Origin: JAGQRJ01 sp041402045
GTDB taxonomy: Bacteria > Planctomycetota > J058
DNA: 46,257 nt
Assembly: GCA_041402045.1 (NCBI GenBank)
Contig: JAWKSZ010000069.1
Span: 1 to 46,257 of the forward strand
Direction of reading: 5' to 3'
Position numbers and translations under genes: made by a program. Below, in pieces: positions 24,660-34,744 of the stretch; positions within the stretch are counted from its first letter, which is position 1, and each line of letters begins with the position of its first letter. The notes beneath the pieces were generated by a model. That model searched no databases and had not been told where the DNA came from. It was given only the letters and a program-made list of their open reading frames with translations.

Positions 24660-27263
24660 ATGAAGTCCAGCGAGATCCGGCAGAGCTTCATCGACTTCTT
24701 CGTCGCGCGCGGCCACACCGCCGTCGAGAGCTCGCCCGTCGTCCCCCACGGCGACCCCACGCTCCTGTTCACCAACGCGGGCATGAACCAGTTCAAGGAC
24801 GTGTTCCTGGGCACCGGGACCCGGCCCTACACCCGCGCCGTCGACACCCAGAAGTGCATTCGCGCGGGCGGCAAGCACAACGACCTCGACGACGTGGGCA
24901 AGGACGGCTACCACCAGACGTTCTTCGAGATGCTCGGCAACTGGTCCTTCGGCGACTACTTCAAGGCCGAGGCGATCCAGTGGGCGTGGGAGCTCATGAC
25001 CGAGGTGTGGGGGATCGACCCCCAGCGCCTCTACGCCACGGTGCACCACTCGGACGACGAGGCGGCCGAGCTCTGGCCGCAGCTGACCTCGCTCCCCCCC
25101 GAGCGCGTGCTGCGCTTCGGCAAGGACAACTTCTGGGAGATGGGCGCGACCGGCCCCTGCGGCCCCTGCTCCGAGATCCATATCGACCGCGGCCAGACCC
25201 CCGACCACCAGCTCGCGATCGACCCCAAGCGCGGGGTCAACTCGGGCTCCGAGCGGTTCATCGAGCTCTGGAACCTGGTGTTCATGCAGAGCGAGCGGCT
25301 CGAGGACGGCTCGCTCAAGCCGCTCCCGGCCAAGCACGTCGACACCGGCGCGGGCCTCGAGCGCGTGTGCCAGGTGCTCCAGGACGTGCACAGCAACTAC
25401 GACACGGACCTGTTCACGGGCCTGATCCAGGCGATCTCCGAGCGCACCAAGACCGCCTACGACCCGGGGCCCAAGGGGATCGCGCACCGCGCGATCGCGG
25501 ACCACGTGCGCTGCCTGAGCTTCGCGATCGCGGACGGCGCGGACCCGGGGAACACCGGGCGCAACTACGTCCTGCGTCGGATCCTGCGCCGCGGCTCGCG
25601 CTTCCTGCACGGCCTGGGCGTGCGCGAGCCCGCGCTCGCGGACTTCGTCCCGACCCTGATCGAGAGCATGGGCCAGACCTTCCCCGAGCTCGAGGGCCGC
25701 AAGGACCACATTCAGCGCGTGCTCACCAAGGAAGAAGACCAGTTCCTGCGCACCCTCGACCAGGGCGTCAAGCACTTCGAGAAGGAGCGCGACGAGCTGC
25801 TCGCGGCGGGCAAGAAGACCGTGCCCGGCAAGACCGTGTTCTTCCTCTACGACACCCACGGCTTCCCCCCCGACCTCACCGAGCAAATGGCGGAGGAGGC
25901 GGGGCTCGAGGCGGACCTCGCGGGCTTCTGTCAGATCGAGGAGGAGCACAAGGAGCAGAACCGCCAGCGCGGCAAGATCCAGGCGGACCTCAGCACCTAC
26001 GCCGGCGTGGAGCCCACCGTGTTCCGCGGCTACGAGACCACGACCTCCGAGGCCAGGCTGCTCAAGGCGGGGCCCCAGGAGCTGGCGCTGGACCGCACGC
26101 CGTTCTACGCGGAGTCCGGCGGCCAGGTCGGCGACACCGGGCGGATCGAGGCCCAGGACGGGAGCTTCGTGTTCGAGGTCAAGGACACCCAGAAGCAGGG
26201 CCAGGTGGTCGTGCACCTCGGCGAGTGGACGGCGGGCTCCCCGGAGCAGGCGGAGGCCGGGACCCCGGTCCTGGCGCTGGTGGACACGGCGCGCCGCGAC
26301 GCGATCCGCCGCAACCACACCGCGACCCACCTCCTGCACTGGGCGCTGCACCAGGTGCTCTCGGACAAGGCGACCCAGGCGGGGTCGGAGGTCTCCCCCA
26401 GCCGCCTGCGCTTCGACTTCAACTGGGGCGAGCGCCTGAGCGCGGAGCAGCTCGCGGAGCTCGAGCGCCTGGTCAACACGCGGATCTGCGAGAACGCGCC
26501 GGCGCAGACCGAGGTCATGGCGATCGCGGAGGCGCGGGAGCGCGGGGCGATCGCCATGTTCGGCGAGAAGTACGGCGAAGAGGTCCGCGTGCTCGACGTC
26601 GGCGGCTACTCCGTCGAGCTCTGCGGCGGGACCCACGTGCAGCGCGCGGGGGACATCGGCGCGTTCAAGATCGTGCAGCAGCAGAACGTGGGCGAGGGCC
26701 TGGTGCGCCTGGTGGCGCTGACTGGCCCCCGCGCGGCGGCGCGCTCGACCGAGGACAGCCAGCTCCTCACCCGGATCGGCCAGGAGCTCAAGGTCCCCGC
26801 CGAGCAGATCCTCGAGCGGGTGCACGGGCTCGTGGACGAGGTCAAGGAGCTCAAGCGCAAGCTCAAGCAGGCGGCGAGCCGCTCGCTCCCGAGCTGGGAT
26901 CAGCTCAAGGGCCAGGCCCAGGCGCTCGGCGACGTGCGCCTGCTCGCGGTCGAGCTCCCCGGCGCCGACGCGAACGCGCTGCGCCAGTTCGGCGACAACG
27001 TGCAGAAGCAGCAGGAGCCCTTCGTGGGCGTGTTCCTCGCGACCGGCGAAGGCGACAAGGTCCCGGTGGTCGCGGCGCTCTCCGACGCCCTGGTCGAGCG
27101 CGGCTGGCACAGCCGCGACCTGGTGCAGGCGGTGGCCGGCGCCATGGGCGGCGGCGGCGGCGGCAAGAAGCCTGGCCTGTGCAGCGGGAGCGGCAAGGAC
27201 GCGAGCAAGGTCGCGGACGCGCTGGCCGCGGCCGAGCGCGCCGTGCGCGCCAAGCTGGGCTGA
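24660..27263 (+). CDS. alaS: Alanyl-tRNA synthetase
   Basis: A full-length 867-residue class II synthetase that charges tRNA-Ala. It opens with the typical SSEIRQSFIDFFVARGHT and motif 1 region LLFTNAGMNQFKD. RAVDTQKCIRAGGKHNDLDDVG is diagnostic, as is motif 2 FFEMLGNWSFGDYF. The editing domain has RRNHTATHLLHWAL and the zinc-binding CGGTHV, and the C-Ala domain ends in a Gly-rich GGGGGGKKPG segment. ATG 24660 has AGGAGG a few bases upstream. A short hairpin precedes the ribosome site. A btpA-like gene follows closely. Nothing is missing from the catalytic or editing core. Confidence 0.97.
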   Translation: MKSSEIRQSFIDFFVARGHTAVESSPVVPHGDPTLLFTNAGMNQFKDVFLGTGTRPYTRAVDTQKCIRAGGKHNDLDDVGKDGYHQTFFEMLGNWSFGDYFKAEAIQWAWELMTEVWGIDPQRLYATVHHSDDEAAELWPQLTSLPPERVLRFGKDNFWEMGATGPCGPCSEIHIDRGQTPDHQLAIDPKRGVNSGSERFIELWNLVFMQSERLEDGSLKPLPAKHVDTGAGLERVCQVLQDVHSNYDTDLFTGLIQAISERTKTAYDPGPKGIAHRAIADHVRCLSFAIADGADPGNTGRNYVLRRILRRGSRFLHGLGVREPALADFVPTLIESMGQTFPELEGRKDHIQRVLTKEEDQFLRTLDQGVKHFEKERDELLAAGKKTVPGKTVFFLYDTHGFPPDLTEQMAEEAGLEADLAGFCQIEEEHKEQNRQRGKIQADLSTYAGVEPTVFRGYETTTSEARLLKAGPQELALDRTPFYAESGGQVGDTGRIEAQDGSFVFEVKDTQKQGQVVVHLGEWTAGSPEQAEAGTPVLALVDTARRDAIRRNHTATHLLHWALHQVLSDKATQAGSEVSPSRLRFDFNWGERLSAEQLAELERLVNTRICENAPAQTEVMAIAEARERGAIAMFGEKYGEEVRVLDVGGYSVELCGGTHVQRAGDIGAFKIVQQQNVGEGLVRLVALTGPRAAARSTEDSQLLTRIGQELKVPAEQILERVHGLVDEVKELKRKLKQAASRSLPSWDQLKGQAQALGDVRLLAVELPGADANALRQFGDNVQKQQEPFVGVFLATGEGDKVPVVAALSDALVERGWHSRDLVQAVAGAMGGGGGGKKPGLCSGSGKDASKVADALAAAERAVRAKLG

Positions 27264-27270
27264 GGCGCCC

Positions 27271-28074
27271 CTGAGCGCCCCGGTCTTCGCGCAGCAGGGG
27301 CGGTGCTCGGGGTCGTGCACCTGCCCCCGCTCTGGGGCAGCCCGCCTGCCCGGGGCTCCCGGCCCTGCTGGGCCCACGCCCTGCGCGAAGCCCGCGAGCT
27401 GAGCGCCGGGGTGCGCACGCGCTCCTGATCGAGAACTGGCGCGACGACGTGCCCCGCCCCGAGGTCGACCCCGAGGCGGTGGCCTGCCTGGCCGCGCTGT
27501 GCCGCGACGTGGTCGCGGCGGTGGACGTGCCGGTGGGGGTCAACGTGCTCCCCTGCGACCCCCGCGCCGCGCTGGCGATCGCGGTGAGCTGCGACCTCGC
27601 GTTCCTCCAGCTCGACGTGTTCGTGAACCGGGTGCGCACCGACTACAGCTACAGCAAGGTCCCGCCCTTCGAGTTCGAGCCCGACCTCGCCGCCTTCGCG
27701 CGCTGGCGCCGCGACTTCGGCGCGGAGGGGGTCGGGGTGCTGGCCACCGTGCACCCCAAGCACTACCGGACCCTCGACGGCTCGAGCCTGGCCGAGAGCA
27801 CACGCCGCGCGATCGAGCACGGCGCTGACGCGGTGGTCGTCACCGGGAGCGCCACCGGCAGCGCGCCGGACCGGGCGCGGGTCGAGGCGGTGTGCGCCGC
27901 CGCCGGCGACGTGCCGGTGGTCGTGGGCAGCGGCGTCGACCTCGAGAACGCGACCCAGCTCCTGCCCTGGCCCGGGCCGCGATCGTGGGCAGCGCGCTCA
28001 AGACCCCGGACTTCGCGCAGGTCCTCCCCGAGCGCGTGCGCGCCCTGGTCGCCGCCCTGGAGCCGCCCGCGTGA
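27271..28074 (+). CDS. BtpA/SgcQ-family TIM-barrel protein, frameshifted as assembled
   Basis: The reconstructed product matches the BtpA family: VLGVVHLPPLWGSP at the N-terminus, ALLIENWRDDV, PVGVNVLPCDPRAALAIA, the central barrel FLQLDVFVNRVRTDYSYS and GADAVVVTGSATG. It ends ARAAIVGSALKTPDF. Three single-base shifts interrupt it, near 27300, 27395 and 27970. Each is repaired by lengthening a G or C run by one, so I read it as an intact gene with undercalled homopolymers. The start is uncertain; the coding sense begins by about 27271-27303. Its TGA overlaps the GTG of the next gene. Family members include a thylakoid photosystem I factor and sugar-metabolism proteins; here the role is unknown. 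Confidence 0.8.
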
Positions 28075-29534
28075 CCGACGAGCGCCTGCGGCGCGGCGAG
28101 CGCGAGCAGGACGTCGAGGGCCAGGCGCGCTGGCTGACCGAGGCGCTGCGCAGCGGCGCGCTGAGCCCCGCGCGGCTGACCCTCGCCGCGCGCCTGGGGC
28201 ACCCCGCCGCCGCGGCCCTCGACCCCCAGGGCCCGCTGCCCGAGGACGTCGAGGACTTCGTGCTGTGGCTGGAGGAGGCCGCGGGCAAGGACCCCGAGGT
28301 CGCGCTGCGCATGGGCCTGGCGTTGCTCTCCGAGATCCCGGTCTACCTGGGCTCCGACGGTCGCTTCGACGGCCCCGACGACCGGCTGCTCGCGGCCTTC
28401 GAGGCCCTGGCCGGCTGGGCCACCGGCGAGCGGGACCTCGAGCGGCTGGCGGCGGTGCAGGCGGAGCTCGGGGGCGCCGCCGGCTACGGCCACTACGTCG
28501 CGGTCAACTGCACCCTGGCCCTGCTGCGGATCCCGCCCGAGCCCGAGCTGGCGCTGTCCCACCTGCGCGAGGCCGCCCGGCTGGCCGCGGAGCGGGCCCG
28601 GCTCGGCCACCTCCTGCGCAGCCTGCAGCGCGAGCTCTGGCCCTGGCTGCTGGGGGACAGCGACCCCCTGGCCGACGTCCTCGCCCTGCGCGGGGGCCGG
28701 CTCCTCGGCCGCGACGGGATCGTGCGCGGGCTGGGGTTCGCCGGCGAGCGGCTGTGGGCCTCGTGGTCGACGGGGCCGCTGCAGGCGCTGACCCGCGACG
28801 GCGCCGTGGAGCTCGAGCTGCCCCTGCGCGCGCGCGACGTCTACGCCTTCGCCGTGGGGCCCGGTCCGCGCCTGGCCGTGGGCCAGATCGACGGCGCGTG
28901 CGAGGTGTGGGCCGACCCGGAGCAAGCAGGGCTCGCGTTCAGCCTCGAGGCCACCCCCCACGCCCTGAGCTTCGACCCCGGCGGCAACTGGCTGTGGGCG
29001 GGGACCTCGACCGGGCGCGTGATCGGGGTGGACCTCGCCCTCGGCGCGCAGGCGGTGGCGGTGGAGGTCGCCGAGCGCACCGTGACCGCGCTGTGCGCGC
29101 TCCCCGGTGAGCTGTGGGCGGGGGCGCGAGAGGGCTGGCTGGTCGCGCTGGCCACCGCCGGGCGCGAGCTGCGCCGGATCGGGCCGCTGGAGGAGGACCC
29201 CAGCGGGCTCGTGGACCTCGGCGACGGGCGGCTGGTGGTCGGCCTGGGCAACGCCCTGGGCGTGTTCGACGCCGAGCGCGGGGTCGAGCTCAGCCGGGTC
29301 CTCGCCCACGAGCGCGGCACGATCTACGACCTGGCCCGGGTCCCCGGCCGGCCGGAGGTAGTCACCGCCTGCGGCGACCGCGAGCTGGCCTGGGTCGACC
29401 TCGACCAGGGGCGCGTGCTCCGGCGCTGGCGCTCCCCCGCCGTGCTCCTGCGCTGCGCGGTGACCCCGGACGGCCGCGAGGCGATCTCCGGCGCGCGCAG
29501 CGGGCTCCTGCGCCGGCACCCCCTGCGGGTGTGA
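28071..29534 (+). CDS. WD40/YVTN-like beta-propeller protein with helical N-terminal domain
   Basis: A 487-residue protein. Residues 1-180 are helical; LSPARLTLAARLGHPAAAAL resembles the N-terminal helical repeats seen in large planctomycete and myxobacterial proteins. From about 215 to the end there are repeated strands of the kind RLWASWSTGPLQAL, LAVGQIDGACEVW, WLWAGTSTGRVIGVD and GELWAGAREGWLVAL. The spacing of about 40 residues gives six or seven blades of a WD40/PQQ-like propeller, a protein-protein interaction scaffold. No signal peptide is seen. The GTG start overlaps the stop of the BtpA-like gene. The gene converges with the glycosyltransferase, stops one base apart. Its partner proteins are unknown. 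Confidence 0.65.
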   Translation: MTDERLRRGEREQDVEGQARWLTEALRSGALSPARLTLAARLGHPAAAALDPQGPLPEDVEDFVLWLEEAAGKDPEVALRMGLALLSEIPVYLGSDGRFDGPDDRLLAAFEALAGWATGERDLERLAAVQAELGGAAGYGHYVAVNCTLALLRIPPEPELALSHLREAARLAAERARLGHLLRSLQRELWPWLLGDSDPLADVLALRGGRLLGRDGIVRGLGFAGERLWASWSTGPLQALTRDGAVELELPLRARDVYAFAVGPGPRLAVGQIDGACEVWADPEQAGLAFSLEATPHALSFDPGGNWLWAGTSTGRVIGVDLALGAQAVAVEVAERTVTALCALPGELWAGAREGWLVALATAGRELRRIGPLEEDPSGLVDLGDGRLVVGLGNALGVFDAERGVELSRVLAHERGTIYDLARVPGRPEVVTACGDRELAWVDLDQGRVLRRWRSPAVLLRCAVTPDGREAISGARSGLLRRHPLRV

Positions 29535-29535
29535 G

Positions 29536-30309
29536 TCAGCGGTCGAGGGCGTCGTCCTCGAGCAGCTCCCGCAGCCACGGGGCGTCGGCGACCCGCCCCC
29601 AGCGCTCGCGGGCCTTGGCCTGGGTGCGCGCGTCGAAGCGCTCGGGGTCGGTCAGGGCGACCCCGTGCCCGACGTGGAGCACGGCGTCGCCGAGGTCCAC
29701 CTGCCGGGTCTCGAGCCCCGCGTCCCACAGCCCGCGCGCGATCGAGATCCCGCCTCCGCCGTGCACGGGGCGAAAGCTCAGCCCACGCTCGCGCAGCGCG
29801 GCGGTGCGAAACAGCGCGCAGTAGTCGCGGGGGTGCGCCGGCGCCTCCACGCGCCGCCGCCCGCGCAGGCGATCGACGGCCCCCGCCACCAGCCGCTTCT
29901 GCAGGCGATACAGCCCGCCGCGCTCCTGCTTGCCCGGGCCCGCCCCGGCCACGGCGGGGTCCTCCAGCGCGCGCACCAGGGGGTCGAGCCAGCCGGCGCG
30001 GCGCACGAACACGTCGGAGTGCAGGGTCAGGAACAGGGGTGCCCGCGCCCGGGCCAGCACCACGTCCCAGGCGCTGAACGCGTTCTCCGGCCAGCCCTGG
30101 GGCCCCTCCTCAGGCCGCTCCACGAGCACGATCCACTCCAGGCCGCGCAGGTAGTCGAGGCTCGCGTCCTGGGAGCCGTTGTCGACGACGATCACCTCCA
30201 GGCGGCCCGGCTCGGTGTGCTTGCGCAGCGCGCGCAAGCAAGGCTGGATCAGGACCTGCGCCTGCCAGTGGGGGACGCACACGCTGACCTGGGGCGGGGA
30301 GGAGGGCAT
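29536..30309 (-). CDS. Glycosyltransferase family 2
   Basis: A 257-residue GT-A fold enzyme that would transfer a sugar from a nucleotide-sugar donor. The start VSVCVPHWQAQVLIQPCLRAL and VIVVDNGSQDAS (41-50) are the nucleotide-binding strands of family 2. FLTLHSDVFV holds the DxD-equivalent His-Ser-Asp (97-99), where the first Asp is replaced by His. A WLDPLVRALEDPAVAGAGP segment follows, as is usual. There are no transmembrane helices, so it is cytoplasmic. ATG 30309 is the only sensible start. It is divergent from the RHS gene. Donor and acceptor are unknown; a surface-polysaccharide role is likely for the family but not shown here. Confidence 0.85.
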   Translation of the reverse strand: MPSSPPQVSVCVPHWQAQVLIQPCLRALRKHTEPGRLEVIVVDNGSQDASLDYLRGLEWIVLVERPEEGPQGWPENAFSAWDVVLARARAPLFLTLHSDVFVRRAGWLDPLVRALEDPAVAGAGPGKQERGGLYRLQKRLVAGAVDRLRGRRRVEAPAHPRDYCALFRTAALRERGLSFRPVHGGGGISIARGLWDAGLETRQVDLGDAVLHVGHGVALTDPERFDARTQAKARERWGRVADAPWLRELLEDDALDR

Positions 30310-30498
30310 GCGGGCAGTCTACGGGCCCCGACCGGCGCGCCCACGGGCCCCCGCCGGACCTTTTCAGACTCGCTCGCATCCACGGGATCCGGGGGGCGGC
30401 GAGACGCAGGCGAAACGCACAAGCTGTGTTTCAACAGTGTCTTAGTGCGGGGCCTCGGGCTTGCAGTGCAGACGGGTGGAAGGAAGGAAGGGTCTCTC

Positions 30499-33400
30499 AT
30501 GCAGCTGAAGCACGCGCTCCTCGCCCTGATCGGGGTCGGGGTCTGCCTGGCCGGTTCGAGCCTGGACACCCGCGTCGTCGACGCGCTGCGCGTCCGCCCC
30601 GGGAGCGGCGCCCTCGACCTGCACCACGACGACCTGCAGGTCGGTCACGGTCGCGAGGCCTTCGTCCTGCGCCGGACCTACGCGCACCGCCAGGGCGGGC
30701 TGCTCGACTTCGGCCGCAACTGGGCCACCTGCTTCGAGGTCCGGGCGGTGCTCCGCGCCGACGGCGGCTTCGTCCGCACCCCCGACGGGGCCTTCCTCCC
30801 GCTCGACGCGCTGGACGAGCGCACCTGGGTCAGCCGCCGGGGCGCGGTGTGGGTCGACGCCCGCGAGCCCGAGGCCCCTGTGCTCTATGGCTGCGGCGGC
30901 CAGGCCTACGTGCTGGACGCCCGGGGCTGGCTCCAGGCGATCCGCCGCGACGGGCTCGAGGTCGCCCGCGTGCTGCGCGACGGCGCCGGCCAGATCACCG
31001 CCCTGGAAGGCCCCTGGGGCCGCGTCACCTGCGCCCGCCAGGACGGCGTGCTCACCGCCCTCGTGCTGCCGTCGGGTCGGGAGGTGCGCTACACCCGCGG
31101 CGCGCACGGCGTGCTCGCGAGGGTCGACGACGGGCTGCGCACCCAGCGCTACGCCTACGACGACGGCCTGCGCCTGAACGCGGTGGCCGGCGGCGCGCGC
31201 ACGATCGCCTACGACGGCCTCGGGCGCGTGGTCGAGCTCGGCGGGCCCCAGGCGCCGACCGTGCGCTACACCTACGCGGTCGAGGCGGAGGCGCTGACCG
31301 TGACCGAGCGTCAGGGCGAGCGCGAGGAGCTGCACCGCTTCGGGCTCGACGGGCGCTGGAGCGAGACCGTGGCCGCGGGCTCGACCACCCGCTGCGAGTT
31401 CGACGCCAAGGGCAACCTGGCCCGGCTCGAGCGCGGGGCCCAGACCCTGCGCCTCGAGCGAGACGCCCGCGGGCGCGTGATCGAGCGCCAGCGCGGCGAC
31501 CGCCACGTGCGCACCGTCTACGCCGGCGGCAGCGACGCCCCCCGCGAGATCGTGCGCGACGGCCGCCGCGAGCGCTTCGTGCGCACCGGCGAGGGCCGCC
31601 TGCGCGCCCGGGTCGCCCCGGACGGGGTCGAGCGCTTCGACGCCGACGGGCGGCTCGTGGCCCGGAGCCTGCCCGGCGGCGGGAGCGAGCGCGTGCGCGT
31701 CGACGCGCATGGCGAGCGGATCGAGACCCTCGACGCGGCCGGCCGCGTCCTGCGCGCGGTGGAGCGCGACCTGCGCGGCCGCGTGGTGCGGATCGAGGGC
31801 GCCCACGGCCAGGTCCAGACCCTGCGCTACGCCGCCACGGGTGAGCTGGTCGGCACCGACGTCCAGGGCGCCGGGCCCCTCGAGCTCGCCTACGACGCCC
31901 ACGGCCGCCTGACCCAGCTCGCCGACGCCCAGGGCACCCTGGCCAGCTACCGCTACCCCGAGGCCGGAGCGGTGGTGGTGCGCGACGCCGCCGCGGGCGA
32001 GACGACCCTGACCCACGACCTCGACGGGCGCGTCGTCGGCGTGCGCCGCGGGGAGCAGGAGCTGCGCCGGGTCTACAACGAGCGCGGGCAGCTCGTGCTC
32101 GAGCAGCGCCCCGACGGCCGGGTGCGCTACCGCTACGACGCCCAGGGGAACGCGATCGAGGTCCGGAGCCCCGCGGGCACCCGCAGCGCGACCTTCGACG
32201 CCGACGGTCGCCCCCTCGCGATCACCGACGCCCAGGGCCAGACCCTCGTGGCGCGCTACGACGCCGAGGGTCGCCGCGTGGCGCTGCGCGCGCCCTGGGG
32301 CGAGGTGGTCTACACCCGCGACGCCGCCGGGCGCCTCGTGGGCGTGACCCTCCCCGACGGCGGCGAGATCCGGATCGAGCGCCTCGCCGACGGGCGCCGC
32401 AGCGCCGTCGCCTACCCCAACGGCGTGCGCCTCGAGCTGCGCTACGACGGCGCGCTGCTCGTCGGCCAGCGCGCGCTCCAGGGGGACGCCGTGCTCCTCG
32501 AGCGCGAGCTGGCCTACGACGCCCAGGGCCGCCTGGTCGAGCTGCGCCAGGGCGAGACGAGCACGCGCTATGCCTACGACGCGGAGGGCCGCGTGATCGA
32601 GGCCCGCCGCGGCGACGACGTGCAGCGCTTCGCCTACGACGCCCGCGGGAACCGCACCGACCTCGGCCGCTACGACGCGGGCAACCACCTCCAGGCCGAG
32701 GGCCTGGCCTACGACGCCTGGGGTCGCCTGACCCAGGCCCAGGGCGCGACCCTGGCCTACGACGTCCAGGGCCGCCTGCAGGAGGCCGCGCTCGCCGACG
32801 GCCGCCGCCTGCGCTACACCTACGACCACCGCGGGCGGCGGATCGCCCGCGAGCTGGACGGCGCGACCACGCGCTTCCTCCACGACGGCGAGCAGCTCGC
32901 CGGCGTGTTCGAGGGCGGGGAGCTGAGCGCGGGCTTCGTCCACGGCGACCGCCTCGACGACACCCTCGCCGTGCTCCACGCCGGGCAGTGGCACTTCCCG
33001 CTCCTGGACCAGGTCTCGAGCGTGATCGCGCTCACCGGGCCCGAGGGCGAGCTCGTCGGCGCCGCGAGCTACGCGCCCTACGGCCAGGTCGAGGGTTCGA
33101 CCCTCCCCGCCTGGCTGCCCCTGGGCTTCGCCGGCCGGCCTACGGAGCGCGAGCTGGGCTGGGTCGACCTGCGGGCGCGCTTCTACGCCCCCGAGCTCGG
33201 CCGGTTCACGACCCCCGACCCCCTCGCCCAGCGCGGCGGCCCGAACACCTACGCCTACGTGTCGGGCAACCCGCTGAGCTTCATGGACCCCCGGGGCACC
33301 TCCGAGGAGAGCCTGAGCAGCGCCGAGGCGGACGAGGCCGCGCGCCGGCAGCTCGACGCGCTGCTGAACGACGTGCCGGAGTGGGTGGCTGAGGAGGCGC

Positions 33401-34677
33401 GCCGCGCGGGCCTCGATCCCCTGGTCGCGCTGCCGATCCTCGCCGACTACGCGGAGCGCGAGGGCTGGATCAGCGACCAGACCAAGTCCCAGATCCTGGG
33501 CGTGGCGATCACCCTCGCCCAGGAGAAGCTGGGCACCAACATTCCCACCCCGATCGACCCCTCGGACCCCGACGACGTGGTGTTCTCGGCGGTGGTGAGC
33601 CTGGCGATCCTCGCCGCCACCAACGGCAACCCCTACGTCGCCGCGGGCACCTTCGCCGCGGAGCTCGCGTTGGGCGCGGCGATCAACGTCTGGGACGACC
33701 GCTACGGGAGCTACGACCTCGCGCCTGGCCACGTGACCCGCCGGCCCGACGGGACCTTCACCTCGTCCTTCTTCCCCGGCGTGATCTTCCAGAGCGCCCA
33801 GGAGCTGCAGAGCTGGTTCGACCGCGCCTGGGACGAGAACGGCAACGGCCGGCTCGACGGCGGCGGCGGCAACGCCCCCGACCTCGTGCAGGAGGCGCAG
33901 CGTCAGGACGCCTTCCGGATCACGACCGTGCTCCCCGACGGCTCGTTCATGAGCGCCCACTTCCCGGGGGTCCTGTTCGGCCCCGACCAGAGCGACGAGT
34001 TCCTCGACCTGCTGCTCAACCGGCGGCACCTGACCGAGGGGGCCTGCATTCCCCTGCCCGAGGGCGCGGAGTTCCACGGCGACTCCCTCGATCGCCTGCT
34101 CGAGTTCATGCGGCTCAACACCGCCACGAACCTCGCGGTCGCCGAGGCCCTGGGCCTGGACGTGTTCCTCGTGGAGGAGGCCAACGGCGGCGCGGCGAGC
34201 CTGAGCTACACCACCGCCCAGTTCCCGACGGAGCGCTACGCGAGCCTGCAGCTCCTGGTCGAGGACGCGACCCGCGCCGCGCAGGAGGAGATCACGTGGT
34301 CTGCGGGGGATCGCCGCGTGGTCGGGTTCGAGGAGCTGCCCGAGGGCGTCATGGGTCCGCCCACGCCGATCACGGTCCCCGTCGAGGGCGGCGGCTCCTA
34401 CTCCACACCGCTGATCGGGTACAGGACCTTCCGCACCCTGCCCGAGGCCTTCGCCGCCATGGACGCGCTCTACGAGGCCCTGGAGATCGGGCAGGCGGTT
34501 CCCGAGCCGGCCTACGACGCCGCCGGCAACGAGATCCCCGTGATCAGCCCCGGCGGGCGCGACAGCTACGGGCGGCTGACCTACGCCTGGGAGAGCCCGC
34601 AGGTCGACGGCGTCTACGGCACCCGCGCCGACGTGGTGCGCGCGTATCAGGCTCAGCCGCATATCCTGGAGGACTGA
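30499..34677 (+). CDS. RHS/YD-repeat protein with unrecognised C-terminal tail
   Basis: A 1392-residue secreted or surface protein. ATG 30499 follows an excellent ribosome site (GGAAGGAAGG) and begins a hydrophobic export signal (LLALIGVGVCLAGSS). Residues of about 100-850 carry dozens of YD repeats (for example YRYDAQGN, YAYDAEGRV, YTYDHRGRR), which build a large beta cocoon. The RHS core motif LGRFTTPDPLAQRGG and the closing DPRG are at about residue 932. The remaining 460 residues would be the variable effector domain. I recognise no known toxin there, but it contains two related copies of PDG-T/S-F followed by FPGV-I/L-F. No obvious immunity gene follows; the next gene is a small HTH regulator. 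Confidence 0.92.
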   Translation: MQLKHALLALIGVGVCLAGSSLDTRVVDALRVRPGSGALDLHHDDLQVGHGREAFVLRRTYAHRQGGLLDFGRNWATCFEVRAVLRADGGFVRTPDGAFLPLDALDERTWVSRRGAVWVDAREPEAPVLYGCGGQAYVLDARGWLQAIRRDGLEVARVLRDGAGQITALEGPWGRVTCARQDGVLTALVLPSGREVRYTRGAHGVLARVDDGLRTQRYAYDDGLRLNAVAGGARTIAYDGLGRVVELGGPQAPTVRYTYAVEAEALTVTERQGEREELHRFGLDGRWSETVAAGSTTRCEFDAKGNLARLERGAQTLRLERDARGRVIERQRGDRHVRTVYAGGSDAPREIVRDGRRERFVRTGEGRLRARVAPDGVERFDADGRLVARSLPGGGSERVRVDAHGERIETLDAAGRVLRAVERDLRGRVVRIEGAHGQVQTLRYAATGELVGTDVQGAGPLELAYDAHGRLTQLADAQGTLASYRYPEAGAVVVRDAAAGETTLTHDLDGRVVGVRRGEQELRRVYNERGQLVLEQRPDGRVRYRYDAQGNAIEVRSPAGTRSATFDADGRPLAITDAQGQTLVARYDAEGRRVALRAPWGEVVYTRDAAGRLVGVTLPDGGEIRIERLADGRRSAVAYPNGVRLELRYDGALLVGQRALQGDAVLLERELAYDAQGRLVELRQGETSTRYAYDAEGRVIEARRGDDVQRFAYDARGNRTDLGRYDAGNHLQAEGLAYDAWGRLTQAQGATLAYDVQGRLQEAALADGRRLRYTYDHRGRRIARELDGATTRFLHDGEQLAGVFEGGELSAGFVHGDRLDDTLAVLHAGQWHFPLLDQVSSVIALTGPEGELVGAASYAPYGQVEGSTLPAWLPLGFAGRPTERELGWVDLRARFYAPELGRFTTPDPLAQRGGPNTYAYVSGNPLSFMDPRGTSEESLSSAEADEAARRQLDALLNDVPEWVAEEARRAGLDPLVALPILADYAEREGWISDQTKSQILGVAITLAQEKLGTNIPTPIDPSDPDDVVFSAVVSLAILAATNGNPYVAAGTFAAELALGAAINVWDDRYGSYDLAPGHVTRRPDGTFTSSFFPGVIFQSAQELQSWFDRAWDENGNGRLDGGGGNAPDLVQEAQRQDAFRITTVLPDGSFMSAHFPGVLFGPDQSDEFLDLLLNRRHLTEGACIPLPEGAEFHGDSLDRLLEFMRLNTATNLAVAEALGLDVFLVEEANGGAASLSYTTAQFPTERYASLQLLVEDATRAAQEEITWSAGDRRVVGFEELPEGVMGPPTPITVPVEGGGSYSTPLIGYRTFRTLPEAFAAMDALYEALEIGQAVPEPAYDAAGNEIPVISPGGRDSYGRLTYAWESPQVDGVYGTRADVVRAYQAQPHILED

Positions 34678-34705
34678 GTTCGAATTCTTCGAGCCTGGGG
34701 CGCGA

Positions 34706-34721
34706 GGGACAGAACTGTCCC
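34706..34721. terminator. Short hairpin after the RHS gene
   Basis: GGGACAG and CTGTCCC pair perfectly around AA, 29 bp after the RHS stop, followed by a C run instead of T. It resembles the hairpin core of the dispersed repeat and may serve as a weak terminator. Confidence 0.4.
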
Positions 34722-34744
34722 CCCACACCCCAAGCAGAATGGGC

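Noticed and set aside
29665..30498. N-terminal extension of the RHS ORF
   Set aside because: It is antisense to the glycosyltransferase; the ribosome site and signal peptide place the start at 30499.
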